NCBI GenBank assembly: GCA_033854175.1
Contig: JAWOKN010000054.1
Coordinates: forward strand, 1-64,000
Length of the DNA stretch: 64,000 nucleotides
Reading direction: 5' to 3'
DNA from: DATKPE01 sp033854175
Lineage (GTDB): Bacteria > Bacteroidota > Ignavibacteria > UBA10030 > SZUA-254
The notes under the pieces were generated by a model, which was given only the letters and a program-made list of their open reading frames with translations, searched no databases and was not told where the DNA came from. Position 1 is the stretch's first letter. Every line of letters starts with the position of its first letter. The position numbers and the translations under genes are program-made. Shown piece by piece: positions 44,183-52,622 of this stretch.

Positions 44183-45922
44183 CTATGCGCCTTCTGTGTG
44201 TTTTCGGATATCTTTGATTTTTAACTGCGGATAGACTTCCGGATGCTGGGAATTCATCCCGAGCCACTCGTGCTCGTCCACCGAAAAGACGATGTCGATG
44301 TATTTCCCGTTCGTCCGGATGTCCTCCAGCAAGGACCCCAGCCCGAAACCGATCGAGTCGAAGACCTGCTGCTGCTGCCTGACCTTGAACCGCAGGTGGT
44401 CCTTTCCCACAATCCTCGGGACACCCACGATCTCCACCCCCTTAACGAGGAAGACCGGCCGCATGTTCCCGGGCCCGAAGGGTGCAAATTCCTTCAGGAT
44501 CTTGATGAACCGCGGGTTGAGCTCGGTGAGCGCGATCTCCGCGTCGATCCGGAGCTCCGGCGTGCGGATTGCCTCGGGCATCAGCTCCGAACAGACCAGA
44601 TTGAATGCCTTCCGGAACTCATCCACCTGGTCAAGCGCCACCGAGAGACCCGCCGCGTACTTGTGCCCCCCGAACTGTATCAGCTTGTCCTCGACACGCT
44701 TTAACGCCTGGTGAATGTCGAACCCGACGATGCTCCTGGCCGACCCCTTTGCAACACCGTCAACGGTCGTCATCATGATCGTCGGACGGTAGTACTTTTC
44801 CACAAGCCGCGATGCCACGATCCCGATGACCCCCGGATGCCATTCCTCATCATGCAGCACGATCGCGGGATCGGTTTCTCCGTCGAGGAGATTGTCCACC
44901 AGTTCCTGCGCCTTGAGGAAGGTGTCCTCGTCGATTTTTCTCCGCGTCCGGTTTTCCTCCTCAAGCACCTGCGCGAGATGCGTGGCCGTCGCCGGATCCT
45001 CACTCGTGAGGAGTTCAACCGCCCTCGAGGCGTCCCCCATCCGCCCGACCGCGTTGATGCGCGGCGCCAGGATGAACACGATCTGACCGGTCGAAATGTT
45101 CCCGAGCTGCGTCCCGGAGGATTCTATGAGCGCCCGTATGCCGGGCCGGGGATCCCGGTTGATGAGGTCGAGCCCGATTTTTGTGAGCACCCTGTTTTCA
45201 CCGATCAACGGCACGATGTCAGCCGTCGTCGCAAGGGTGACAAAATCGAGGTAACTGTAGATCCGGTCCTCTTCCCCCCGCCGGCGGGCAAGCGCCTGCA
45301 CAAGCTTGAACCCGACACCACACCCGCACAGGAATTTGAACGGATAGGCGCAACCCGGCTTGAGCGGATCCAGGACGGCAGATGCCGCCGGAATTTCCTC
45401 GGCCGGTTCGTGATGGTCACAGATGATGACGTCGATGCCGAGCGACCGGGCGTAGTTGACCTGATCCACCGCCGTGATCCCGCAGTCAACCGATATCAGG
45501 AGGCTCGCCCCGAACTGTTTTCCCCGGTCAATCCCCGCCGTCGATATGCCGTACCCCTCCTTGACACGGTCGGGAATGTGGAAGATGGTGTCGAGCCGGA
45601 GATGCTGCCGGAAGAAGAGATAGAGCATCGCGGCGCTGTTCGTCCCGTCCACGTCGTAATCGCCGAAGATGACGACCCGCTCCCTGCGCTCCACAGCCTG
45701 GAGGATCCGCCTGACCGCCTGCTCCATCCCCTCCATGAGGAACGGATCGTGCAGATTGGCCAGCTGCGGACGGAAAAATTCCTTCGCGCTGTCATAACTG
45801 GTTATCCCGCGACGGACAAGAATCCGCGCAATGGTATCGGAAACGTTGATCTCCTTCGCCAGCTGAAGGGTCTTTTGCGGATCGGTTTCCGCAGCCATCG
45901 ACCACCGGTATTCCCGCTTCAA
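44183..45922 (-). CDS. recJ: Single-stranded-DNA-specific exonuclease RecJ
   Basis: The 579-residue protein has the DHH phosphoesterase motifs: VVIFGDYDVDGTNSAAML, SVDCGITAVDQV and IICDHHEPAEEIP, then the DHHA1 region with FGGHKYAAGLSV and a C-terminal OB domain. The start is a TTG with GGAGG upstream, giving the usual KREYRWSM opening; an internal ATG would remove this conserved Trp. RecJ degrades 5' ends in RecF recombination and mismatch repair. It lies downstream of rnpB. Confidence 0.95.
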   Translation of the reverse strand: MKREYRWSMAAETDPQKTLQLAKEINVSDTIARILVRRGITSYDSAKEFFRPQLANLHDPFLMEGMEQAVRRILQAVERRERVVIFGDYDVDGTNSAAMLYLFFRQHLRLDTIFHIPDRVKEGYGISTAGIDRGKQFGASLLISVDCGITAVDQVNYARSLGIDVIICDHHEPAEEIPAASAVLDPLKPGCAYPFKFLCGCGVGFKLVQALARRRGEEDRIYSYLDFVTLATTADIVPLIGENRVLTKIGLDLINRDPRPGIRALIESSGTQLGNISTGQIVFILAPRINAVGRMGDASRAVELLTSEDPATATHLAQVLEEENRTRRKIDEDTFLKAQELVDNLLDGETDPAIVLHDEEWHPGVIGIVASRLVEKYYRPTIMMTTVDGVAKGSARSIVGFDIHQALKRVEDKLIQFGGHKYAAGLSVALDQVDEFRKAFNLVCSELMPEAIRTPELRIDAEIALTELNPRFIKILKEFAPFGPGNMRPVFLVKGVEIVGVPRIVGKDHLRFKVRQQQQVFDSIGFGLGSLLEDIRTNGKYIDIVFSVDEHEWLGMNSQHPEVYPQLKIKDIRKHTEGA

Positions 45923-46024
45923 GGGGAGCTCCTCCCTCCGGGTTGCGATGGATCGCTATCCCGCCCTGCCGGCCAGATGTGCCATGTGTGCGTGGTGAAG
46001 TGTATAACCGACTCCTTGGGATAC

Positions 46025-46484
46025 TACAAGCGGCTGCGCGCCGATAAGCCGAATTCTGTTTTCCACGCGGTCAGCGTGTGACCGCCGGAACTGCAATCAT
46101 TGATCTGGTCCCGCTTTCACAAACGGGCTCAAGCGACCTACCCGTCCACGGTTCATCTCCCTTGCGAGGAGATGATCTTGAGCGAACAACTCTCCCCCTG
46201 TTTGTCACAGGTCCGCGGACATACATGGTCTTGCTCCGAGCAGGGTTTGTCGATCATGAGCATCACTGCCATGATGGTGAGCTCTTACCTCGCCATTTCA
46301 CCCTTGTCCGGTCCCCGATGTCGGGAATCCGGACGGTATCTTTTCTGTGACACTGTCCGTTGTGTCCTGCTTGCGCAGTCCACACCCTCCTGTTAGGAGG
46401 TGCTCTGTTCTGCGGAGTTCGGACTTTCCTCTCCGGAAATGTTCATCACAAGTCCGGAGCGATTGCAAGACGCGCAGTCTCCTT
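46025..46484 (-). ncRNA. rnpB: RNase P RNA (bacterial type A-like)
   Basis: On the minus strand the universally conserved GAGGAAAGTCCG (P4/CR-I) appears near 46438-46427. It is followed by GGGTGAAATGGCGAGGTAAGAGCTCACC-type J11/12 elements (near 46310) and the 3' conserved ACAGAATTCGGCTTAT (about 46060-46045). The ends pair as P1: CTGCGCGTC (46477-46469) with GGCGCGCAG (46042-46034), nine base pairs. Length is about 450 bases. It processes tRNA precursors with the RnpA protein, which is not in the window. The exact ends are estimates; it sits between rnhA and recJ on the same strand. Confidence 0.95.
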
Positions 46485-46540
46485 TTTGTTATTTAAAAAC
46501 AGGTTCCTTTTGCCTGTAATATACGAACTCTCCGGCAAAA

Positions 46541-46957
46541 TTACCCGCCGATGGGCCGCCTCGCGTCTATTCCCATGTTGGCCAGCTCGTCAGCATCCCT
46601 GTTGACTTCCCTGTCGATGTGCCGGATCGTGCAGTGATAGGGGACGGAAGCGAGAATTTTCTTCACCTCCGCAAAAACTTCCCGGAGTTTTGGGTTTTTT
46701 ATGCGGTATTCACCGTTTACCTGCTTGACCATCAACTCGCTGTCGGAATGCACAATAAGCTTCGAACATTTGAATTCTCCGGCCTTTTTCAGGCAGAAAA
46801 GAAGTGCCGTGTACTCGGCGATGTTGTTTGTCGCCCTGCCGATGTACCCGCCCCCCCGATAGAGGATTTCTCCCGCCTCACCCTTTAAAATGATTCCTAT
46901 GCCGCTTTCACCCGGGTTTCCCCGCGAGGCCCCGTCCGTGTAGGCCAGGATGGTCAT
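46541..46957 (-). CDS. Ribonuclease HI-family protein
   Basis: The 138-residue protein has the four catalytic acidic residues of RNase HI: Asp in AYTDGASRGNPG, Glu in NIAEYTALLF, Asp in VHSDSELMVKQVNGEY and Asp in HIDREVNRDADELAN with its His. It lacks the basic handle region of E. coli RNase HI, as in the short RnhA-like proteins of many bacteria. It should cut RNA in RNA:DNA hybrids. It overlaps the zinc-ribbon gene by four bases. Confidence 0.93.
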   Translation of the reverse strand: MTILAYTDGASRGNPGESGIGIILKGEAGEILYRGGGYIGRATNNIAEYTALLFCLKKAGEFKCSKLIVHSDSELMVKQVNGEYRIKNPKLREVFAEVKKILASVPYHCTIRHIDREVNRDADELANMGIDARRPIGG

Positions 46958-47685
46958 CCGAATGTTGCGCTTTTTTCAACGATCTTGTCAGAAACCAGTA
47001 TCCGCCCGCAGTGCTCGCATTGGTAAAACTTTGAATTCTGCCGGAGTTCCAGGATCATCTGCGGAGGTACCCGCTTGAAACATCCCCCGCATGCCCCTCG
47101 CTTTACCGGGACGACCGCGTTTCCACCCTTCGCCTTCCTTATCAGCTCGTACTTCGCCAGATCATCCCTGTCGATTTTGCCGACAATCTTCTCCCGCTCA
47201 TGCCGGAGCTTCGATTCCTCCTTTTCATGCTCTTTGTTCACCTCACGCAGCTCCTTCTGGCGGTCCTGGAGCTCCGTCGCCGATTCCCCGAGCTGCGCCG
47301 TGTGCGTGTCAACCTCGGCCTTTGCGGCTACCATGTTCCGCTCCAGTAACTCCATCTCCTTTTCCAGCTTGGCCGACGTGTTTTCCGCATTCTCGATTTC
47401 CTTCGTCAGGGCGTCGTATTGCTTGTTGGACTTGACCTGAAGCTGCTGCTTTTTGTACTTTTCCACCTTTTCAGCCAGATCCAGGATCTCCACGTCCGCC
47501 TTGTCCCTGCTGATCTTGGATTGCTTGATCATGTCGTTGTAGTCCTTGATCTTCTTCTTGAGCTCCTCCACCTTGCTCTCGAGAGCTTCGACAATCTGCG
47601 GCAGATCCCCCTTCATTTCATGAATGTCCTGAAGTTCGGTGTCGATTTTCTGCAGCGTGTAGAGCGATTGTAACCTTGTTTCCAC
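46954..47685 (-). CDS. Coiled-coil protein with C-terminal zinc ribbon (DUF164/CdsZ-like)
   Basis: The 243-residue protein has a long coiled coil (residues 1-180, rich in Glu and Lys heptads) and a C-terminal C4 zinc ribbon, CGGCFKRVPPQ followed by CEHCGRILV. This is the zf-RING_7/DUF164 family, often next to nif3-like genes as here. A nucleic-acid-binding role is proposed for relatives, but the function is uncertain. Confidence 0.9.
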   Translation of the reverse strand: METRLQSLYTLQKIDTELQDIHEMKGDLPQIVEALESKVEELKKKIKDYNDMIKQSKISRDKADVEILDLAEKVEKYKKQQLQVKSNKQYDALTKEIENAENTSAKLEKEMELLERNMVAAKAEVDTHTAQLGESATELQDRQKELREVNKEHEKEESKLRHEREKIVGKIDRDDLAKYELIRKAKGGNAVVPVKRGACGGCFKRVPPQMILELRQNSKFYQCEHCGRILVSDKIVEKSATFG

Positions 47686-47696
47686 GGGCGGTTCCT

Positions 47697-48812
47697 TTAT
47701 TGCTTAAAATGATGGATGAAATTTGTCTTCACTTGGGATGCGATGACCTGCACTTTTTCCTTCTGTACGACCGGATCGTTGTTGAGATGTTCCGCAATCT
47801 GCCCGATGACCGGCGCCTCGGTCTCGTAATGACCTGCGTCGATGAGCGCTATCCGGCCGTCACTTTCCTGAAAGGTGTGATACCGGACGTCGGCGGTTAC
47901 CATCGCGTCCGCCCCCTGGCGGATCGCACTCTCCATCTGCTCACTCCCGCTTCCACCGACTACCGCGACGGTCGTCACCGGTTCCGCTAACTCCCCGGCG
48001 TACCGGAGCGCCTCGGCATGGAGGCTTTTTTGCACCCTTCCGAGAAATTTTTTCAGCGTCACCGTTTGTTCCAGCGTACCAATTGCCCCGCCGCCGTATT
48101 CCGGCGACGCGTTCGCAAGATCATACACGTCGTATGCCACCTCTTCATAGGGGTGAGCCCGGCGCATCGCCCGCAAGACCTCCGCGGTCTTCCACCGCGG
48201 GACGATCATCTCCAGACGCCGCTCGCTCACCTCGGCCCTCTCCCCCCCGGGGGCCCCGATGAACGGCGCCGCCCCCTCGAGCGGTCTGAATGTGCCGGTG
48301 CCTTCTGTCTGAAATGAGCATTCCTCGTACTTTCCTATGGCCCCGGCACCCGCTTCCGCCATCGCGACCATCACACGCTCGGTGTAGTCCGCGGGAACAA
48401 AGACGATCAGCTTCTGATACTGCCCCGCCATGGGCTCCAAGGGCCGCACATCGTGAAGCTGAAGCACCCGCGCAAGCGCACTGTTGACACCGCCTCTTGC
48501 GTAATCGAGATTGGTGTGCATCGCGTAGACCGCAAGCCCCGCCCCGAGGAGCTTCGCCGATAAACGGCCCTGCCGTCTGTCGGTCCTTAATGAGCGCAAG
48601 GGATGAAAAAGGAGGGGATGGTGACTGATGATGAGTCCGGTTTTTTTGCGCACGGCCTCCGCAATGACCTCGTCGGTGACATCCAGCGCGATCAGGATCT
48701 TCCTGATCCGCTGACCCGGAGCACCTGCCTGGATACCGACGTTGTCCCGTTCCCATGCGATGCTTGGTGGCGCCAGGGATTCAAGAATGCGTTCGATATC
48801 CTTCAGATACAT
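47697..48812 (-). CDS. Nif3-like dinuclear metal protein (long YqfO type)
   Basis: The 371-residue protein is a Nif3/DUF34 member. It has WERDNVGIQAG, LIISHHPLLFHPLRSL and YAMHTNLDYARGGVN at the N-terminal half, and GSGSEQMESAIRQGADAMVTADVRYHTFQES with DAGHYETEAPV at the end, providing the His/Glu/Asp metal ligands. A CutA-like insert (EGTGTFRPLEGAAPFIG and VPRWKTAEVLRAMRRAHPYEEVAYDVY, about residues 160-240) marks the long form. The biochemical role is unsettled; GTP cyclohydrolase-like and metal-handling functions have been suggested. It starts only 18 bases after a terminator T-tract. Confidence 0.92.
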   Translation of the reverse strand: MYLKDIERILESLAPPSIAWERDNVGIQAGAPGQRIRKILIALDVTDEVIAEAVRKKTGLIISHHPLLFHPLRSLRTDRRQGRLSAKLLGAGLAVYAMHTNLDYARGGVNSALARVLQLHDVRPLEPMAGQYQKLIVFVPADYTERVMVAMAEAGAGAIGKYEECSFQTEGTGTFRPLEGAAPFIGAPGGERAEVSERRLEMIVPRWKTAEVLRAMRRAHPYEEVAYDVYDLANASPEYGGGAIGTLEQTVTLKKFLGRVQKSLHAEALRYAGELAEPVTTVAVVGGSGSEQMESAIRQGADAMVTADVRYHTFQESDGRIALIDAGHYETEAPVIGQIAEHLNNDPVVQKEKVQVIASQVKTNFIHHFKQ

Positions 48813-48830
48813 GCGGGCAGAATCTCACGG

Positions 48831-48864
48831 AAAAAAAATGTCCCGTTGCTTGACGGGACATTTT
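48831..48864 (-). terminator. Strong terminator immediately upstream of nif3
   Basis: On the minus strand AAAATGTCCCGT (48864-48853) and ACGGGACATTTT (48846-48835) form a 12-bp stem followed by eight T. It ends 18 bases before the nif3 ATG and downstream of a promoter at 49007-49035, so it either ends a small RNA or acts as a leader attenuator. Confidence 0.88.
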
Positions 48865-49000
48865 GTTGTACGAAAACTGTATTGAGCGCTTTGTTGATTT
48901 TCTTGTTTGGAAGCCTTTGTTCTGCTTTTTTCCTCTGGTGTGCCGGTAGAACGCGTCTCGCAGATGATTTTTGATGCATGAGGAGGTTCATAAAACTATC
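48865..49000 (-). ncRNA. Candidate small RNA or leader RNA upstream of nif3
   Basis: The AT-rich stretch between a promoter and a strong terminator would give a transcript of about 170 bases. A basic 89-codon frame crosses it, but that frame has no ribosome site, runs through the terminator and ends inside nif3, so I do not call it a protein. No known RNA family is recognised. Confidence 0.4.
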
Positions 49001-49006
49001 TCGAAC

Positions 49007-49035
49007 AATATACTGATTATCGTCGAGAAAATCAA
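49007..49035 (-). promoter_or_regulatory. Promoter of the nif3 leader
   Basis: Minus strand TTGATT (49035-49030), 17 bases, TATATTG (from 49012). Expected start is near 49000, about 190 bases upstream of the nif3 ATG. Confidence 0.6.
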
Positions 49036-49081
49036 GGATTTCCTGGTTTGACCAACCCCCCCCCCGGTGCACTCTCCCCCA

Positions 49082-49759
49082 TCAGGGATTTTTCGGGTCC
49101 TCGGGTTGCTTGGTGTTGTTTTCCGTGTTCAGGTCGCGGAGCTTGATGATCTGCTTCTCGAGGGCCGCAATGTTCTCGTTCAGCCTGCGCAGGAGCTGCC
49201 GCTCGCCGTCGGTGATGTTCTGCCGCGACAGGATGTCGGCGCTGATCTTGATCGCCGCCAGCGGATTGTTGAATTCATGACACATGGTCACCACCAGCTC
49301 CTGAATCGCCTCCGACGTCCGCTCGGAAAATAACTGGTCCTTCGCCATCTCCTTCATCTGCCTGTGGAGGTGAAACCGCTCAATGGTGTTCAGAATGGTC
49401 TTCGCCAGAAGCGTGTCGGTTAATTCCTCCTTGACGAGGTATTCCTCGATCCCGTATTTCATCGCCTCGATCGCCAGCCTGAAATCCTTGTTGGACGTCA
49501 GGAAGATGATCGGAACCGAAAATCCCGCCTCCAGGATCTTTTTGGCAGTCTCGATTCCGTTCGAGTTCCCGAGATAGTAATCCATGATAATGAGGTCGGG
49601 TAGGGTGCCCTGCTTCATCCCGGTAATCGCCTGCTCCCCCTCGTTGACCCAGAAAAATTTGAAGCTTTTACCCGGATAATCCCTCAGCTGGTGCTCCAGT
49701 ACGGACATGTACTTGGGATCATCATCAACGAGTAATATGGAGATTGTACCGGATGCCAT
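49082..49759 (-). CDS. Receiver domain fused to a DHp (HisKA-like) domain without a kinase core
   Basis: The 225-residue protein has a full receiver domain (residues 6-125) with acidic pocket VDDDP, phospho-acceptor Asp60 in IIMDYYLGNSNG, the LTSN switch and Lys110. A helical region then carries the H-box VVTMCHEFNNPLAAIK (His161), as in histidine kinases. The protein stops 60 residues later, with no ATP-binding domain at all. It therefore cannot phosphorylate itself by the usual route and may be a phosphotransfer or phosphatase module for another kinase. Only 9 bases separate the likely transcription start from the ATG. Confidence 0.88.
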   Translation of the reverse strand: MASGTISILLVDDDPKYMSVLEHQLRDYPGKSFKFFWVNEGEQAITGMKQGTLPDLIIMDYYLGNSNGIETAKKILEAGFSVPIIFLTSNKDFRLAIEAMKYGIEEYLVKEELTDTLLAKTILNTIERFHLHRQMKEMAKDQLFSERTSEAIQELVVTMCHEFNNPLAAIKISADILSRQNITDGERQLLRRLNENIAALEKQIIKLRDLNTENNTKQPEDPKNP

Positions 49760-49774
49760 CCTAATCTTGTGTGA

Positions 49775-49803
49775 ATAATACCATTTCTCGTGCTCATTTG
49801 CAA
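49775..49803 (-). promoter_or_regulatory. Promoter of the receiver-DHp gene
   Basis: Minus strand TTGCAA (49803-49798), 17 bases, TATTAT (49780-49775). Confidence 0.55.
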
Positions 49804-49946
49804 GATCGACCCCCGGATGCCCATTTCCCCGTCACACCGCCGCGTGTTCAGGATGCGCGAAAGGAGGGATCTTCAACCTGATTCGCAAAGAATCAGACCG
49901 ATCACCACAATCTGTGTCTCTTAAACCTCCCGTTTAATAATTTTGA

Positions 49947-49975
49947 TTGACTTTTATTGCATAATTCACTAGATT
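49947..49975 (+). promoter_or_regulatory. Promoter of the GAF-GGDEF-like gene
   Basis: TTGACT (49947-49952), 17 bases, TAGATTT (from 49970). Initiation near 49982 implies the protein starts downstream of the first in-frame TTG. Confidence 0.55.
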
Positions 49976-52008
49976 TAAACACTTTGCGAAGAGTCTTGAA
50001 ACCGAATATTCCGTATACGAATGCCATCCGGCAATATCTTGATCTCTTTCTGAAGAAGATCAATTCCAGCGATGGCATTATTATTTCCATGGGTGTGGCA
50101 GCAATCGTTACGGGCGTCCTCGTGGACCTGTTCCTCATCCGCCTCATCTGCCTTATTGTCGTCATCAGCACCGCCGCCATCCTCGTCGCGCTCTACCATG
50201 CGCGGCAACAGTCGTCCCCCGGGGAACCGGCACAGGATGACTCTGCCCATGCCAACACATCGAAACGCGATACAGGTATGAAAACGATATTCTTTGATGA
50301 TGCAGGCGGCTATCAGCAGCCCGACGAGGAACCTGAGACGACCGAGGACCACCCTATGAATCTGTCCCATAGCGTCGATATGCAGATCGAAATGTCGGGC
50401 CGCCCGGCACCCCCGGTCTCCCGTGTCACAGATCAACCCCCGCCAGCCACATCGTCTGCTTCCCGGGAATTTAATGTGGCGGATTTCTTCGACATGGATT
50501 CAGCCATGTACGAGGGCGATCCCGAACCGAGGACTGAATTCAATTTTCTCCTCCATAAGATCCTCCTGGTCGTGAAGGAGGTCCTTTTCGCCCACTCGGT
50601 GGTCTTTTTCTGGGCGAACCGCGACAAGGGCCAGATGGTCATGGAGGCACGCGTGAGCGATAACCTGAACAGCATCACCCTGCGCCGCTTTACGATGTCG
50701 AGCGACCTTGTGAGCCATGTCGCAGAAAATGGGAAACCGGAACTCCTCAACGAGGTCAACCCGAAATCGGAACTCGAGCTTTTCCCGTACTATAATTCCT
50801 CGGTCGGGATACGGTCGTTTATCGGCGTCCCGGTCTATTTCTCAACCCAGCAGGCCGATCATTCCCCCGGACTCCCCGTCGGCGTCATCGCCATCGACAG
50901 CAAGGCCAAGGATGCCTTCGGCTCCGAGACCTGCGCACTCCTCGGCCAGTTCACCAAGCTGATTTCGACCCTGATCAAGTCGTATACCGACAAGTACGAT
51001 CTTCTCCTGGATTCGGAGCTCCTGCACTCGATAAGGAAACTCCAGGAAAGGATCCGCAGCGACTTTTCCCTTGCAACGATCATTAACCAGCTCTCGGAGG
51101 AGACCTCCAAACTTGTCCGCTGGGACCATATTTCAATCGTCCTCTACGACGAGAAACGCCACGCCTGCCTCGTCCGCAAGGTCCTCAACCGCGCACCCGT
51201 GGAGTATGTCGGACATGAACAGGCCATCGATTATCCCGACAGCGTCGTCGGTCAGGTGCTCAAATCGAACAGCCACCAGAAGATCGATGACCTGGAACAG
51301 CTTGCATCGCCACGCTTTCAGGCCACCGAGCGGATACCACGCAAGGGGTCCTTTGTCGCCGTTCCGATCAGCTCACTCAACAAGTGCTATGGGTCGCTCA
51401 ACGTCGAGAGCCGCGATTCCCATAATTTCTCGCGCCAGGATGTCGAGGTCCTCTACCGGCTCGCCGAGAATTCCGCCTTCGCCCTCGAAATCCTCTACCT
51501 CGAGGAGCTGATCCGCGAGTATGTCATCATCGACGACTCGACAGGCCTCTATTCAAAGAAGTTTTTCCTCCAGAGGCTCCACGAGGAACTGCGCCGGGCA
51601 GACGACCTGGCTAGCAGCCTCTCGCTTCTGGTCATCGCCGTCGACCGCGCGGGCGAAATCATCCAGCGCCACGGCCGCGACGGCTTCGAACGCATGATGA
51701 TCATCCTTTCACGCGCGGTCCGCCAGAGCGTCCGTACCTATGACCTCGTGGGACGCCTTGAAAACGACCAGTTTGGCGTGGTCCTCCTCGATACCAGTGC
51801 GAATGATGCCTATCTCTGGGCGGAAAAGATCAGGAAGAATATCGCCGCCCATGTCATCAACCTCGACGACAAGAGTTTTTCAATCACCGTGAGCATGGGT
51901 CTCTGCGGCGAACTGGAGGGCATCCGGAAGGAAGACCTCGTCGCCAACGCCGTCACGGTCCTGCACCGCGCAGCAGATGCGGGCGGGAATATTGTAAGGG
52001 TTTTTTAA
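49957..52008 (+). CDS. Membrane-anchored GAF protein with a degenerate GGDEF domain
   Basis: The frame gives up to 683 residues. The true start is uncertain, because the promoter -10 box lies after the first in-frame TTG and no ATG precedes residue 45; TTG codons at 49984 or 49996 are alternatives. Two adjacent transmembrane helices (about residues 36-85) are followed by a polar linker, two GAF-type sensor regions (about 195-345 and 365-515) and a GGDEF-like domain (about 530-683). The domain start, DDSTGLYSKKFFLQRLHEEL, is typical, but the signature reads ENDQF (602-606) where GGDEF is expected. It is probably not an active diguanylate cyclase and may bind a nucleotide or partner instead. 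Confidence 0.85.
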   Translation: MHNSLDLNTLRRVLKPNIPYTNAIRQYLDLFLKKINSSDGIIISMGVAAIVTGVLVDLFLIRLICLIVVISTAAILVALYHARQQSSPGEPAQDDSAHANTSKRDTGMKTIFFDDAGGYQQPDEEPETTEDHPMNLSHSVDMQIEMSGRPAPPVSRVTDQPPPATSSASREFNVADFFDMDSAMYEGDPEPRTEFNFLLHKILLVVKEVLFAHSVVFFWANRDKGQMVMEARVSDNLNSITLRRFTMSSDLVSHVAENGKPELLNEVNPKSELELFPYYNSSVGIRSFIGVPVYFSTQQADHSPGLPVGVIAIDSKAKDAFGSETCALLGQFTKLISTLIKSYTDKYDLLLDSELLHSIRKLQERIRSDFSLATIINQLSEETSKLVRWDHISIVLYDEKRHACLVRKVLNRAPVEYVGHEQAIDYPDSVVGQVLKSNSHQKIDDLEQLASPRFQATERIPRKGSFVAVPISSLNKCYGSLNVESRDSHNFSRQDVEVLYRLAENSAFALEILYLEELIREYVIIDDSTGLYSKKFFLQRLHEELRRADDLASSLSLLVIAVDRAGEIIQRHGRDGFERMMIILSRAVRQSVRTYDLVGRLENDQFGVVLLDTSANDAYLWAEKIRKNIAAHVINLDDKSFSITVSMGLCGELEGIRKEDLVANAVTVLHRAADAGGNIVRVF

Positions 52009-52024
52009 TACTTAAGGAGAACAA

Positions 52025-52219
52025 ATGGCCAAACAACAAACCTTCGCAGATAAAGCCGCGAAAGCCGCCGCCCAGCCCGGCAAGAAATGCCCGAAGTGCG
52101 GCGCGATCAAGCAGCCTATCCTCTTCGTGAACTCCGAACCTTCCAAACACGGCAGTACACGGTTCAGTCATCGGCGGATTCAGGTCTGCAAATGCAACGA
52201 AAAGGAAGTCTACGCGTAG
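52025..52219 (+). CDS. Small zinc-ribbon-like protein
   Basis: The 64-residue basic protein has CPKCG at residues 22-26 and a CKC pair near residue 58, spaced like a small zinc-binding fold, in a Lys/Arg-rich chain. A clear AAGGAG site lies 7 bases before the ATG. It may be co-transcribed with the GAF protein, 16 bases upstream. No function is recognised. Confidence 0.75.
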   Translation: MAKQQTFADKAAKAAAQPGKKCPKCGAIKQPILFVNSEPSKHGSTRFSHRRIQVCKCNEKEVYA

Positions 52220-52325
52220 CAGACCCGGACCAGTAGTGGTGCTCCCCATGCGCCCATTCGGGCACACCCCGGCCCCCAGACCCAACCCCCCGGGCGGGGA
52301 GTAATCATCACCACCAGTCGAAGGC

Positions 52326-52622
52326 ATGAACCAGCGGCATCAACAGGAAGAATTTGAAATTATCGCAGATGGCAGTGGATCGTTCCGGATCCCGGCCGAT
52401 ATCATCAGACGGCTCCGGCCCGGAGGGCATTATATTGTGCGTTTGTCCGAGGGGAAATTGCACCCCCGCCTCCGCCGGCACGGTGTCACCGAAAGCGAGA
52501 TCGAACAGATCACCCGCCTCCAGATGGAAGAACGGGAAAATGTCGTCCGTTTTCTTGAATCCGAGGGCGCGATGGCCGGCGATAGGTCGCTTGCCCGGCT
52601 CCTGCGGGAACGTGCAACATGA
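52326..52622 (+). CDS. AbrB-like putative antitoxin
   Basis: The 98-residue protein has a segment, FRIPADIIRRLRPGGHYIVRLSE (residues 20-42), that resembles the SpoVT/AbrB swapped-hairpin DNA-binding fold of antitoxins, followed by a charged helical region that could bind a toxin. It overlaps the PIN gene by four bases, the standard antitoxin-toxin order. The family match is weak by eye. Confidence 0.55.
   Translation: MNQRHQQEEFEIIADGSGSFRIPADIIRRLRPGGHYIVRLSEGKLHPRLRRHGVTESEIEQITRLQMEERENVVRFLESEGAMAGDRSLARLLRERAT

Noticed and set aside
44711..46081. A 456-codon plus-strand frame across recJ and the end of rnpB
   Set aside because: It overlaps two well-supported genes and shows no protein family features.
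48803..49072. An 89-codon minus-strand frame upstream of nif3
   Set aside because: It crosses a strong terminator and ends inside nif3, without a ribosome site. The region is better read as a leader or small RNA.
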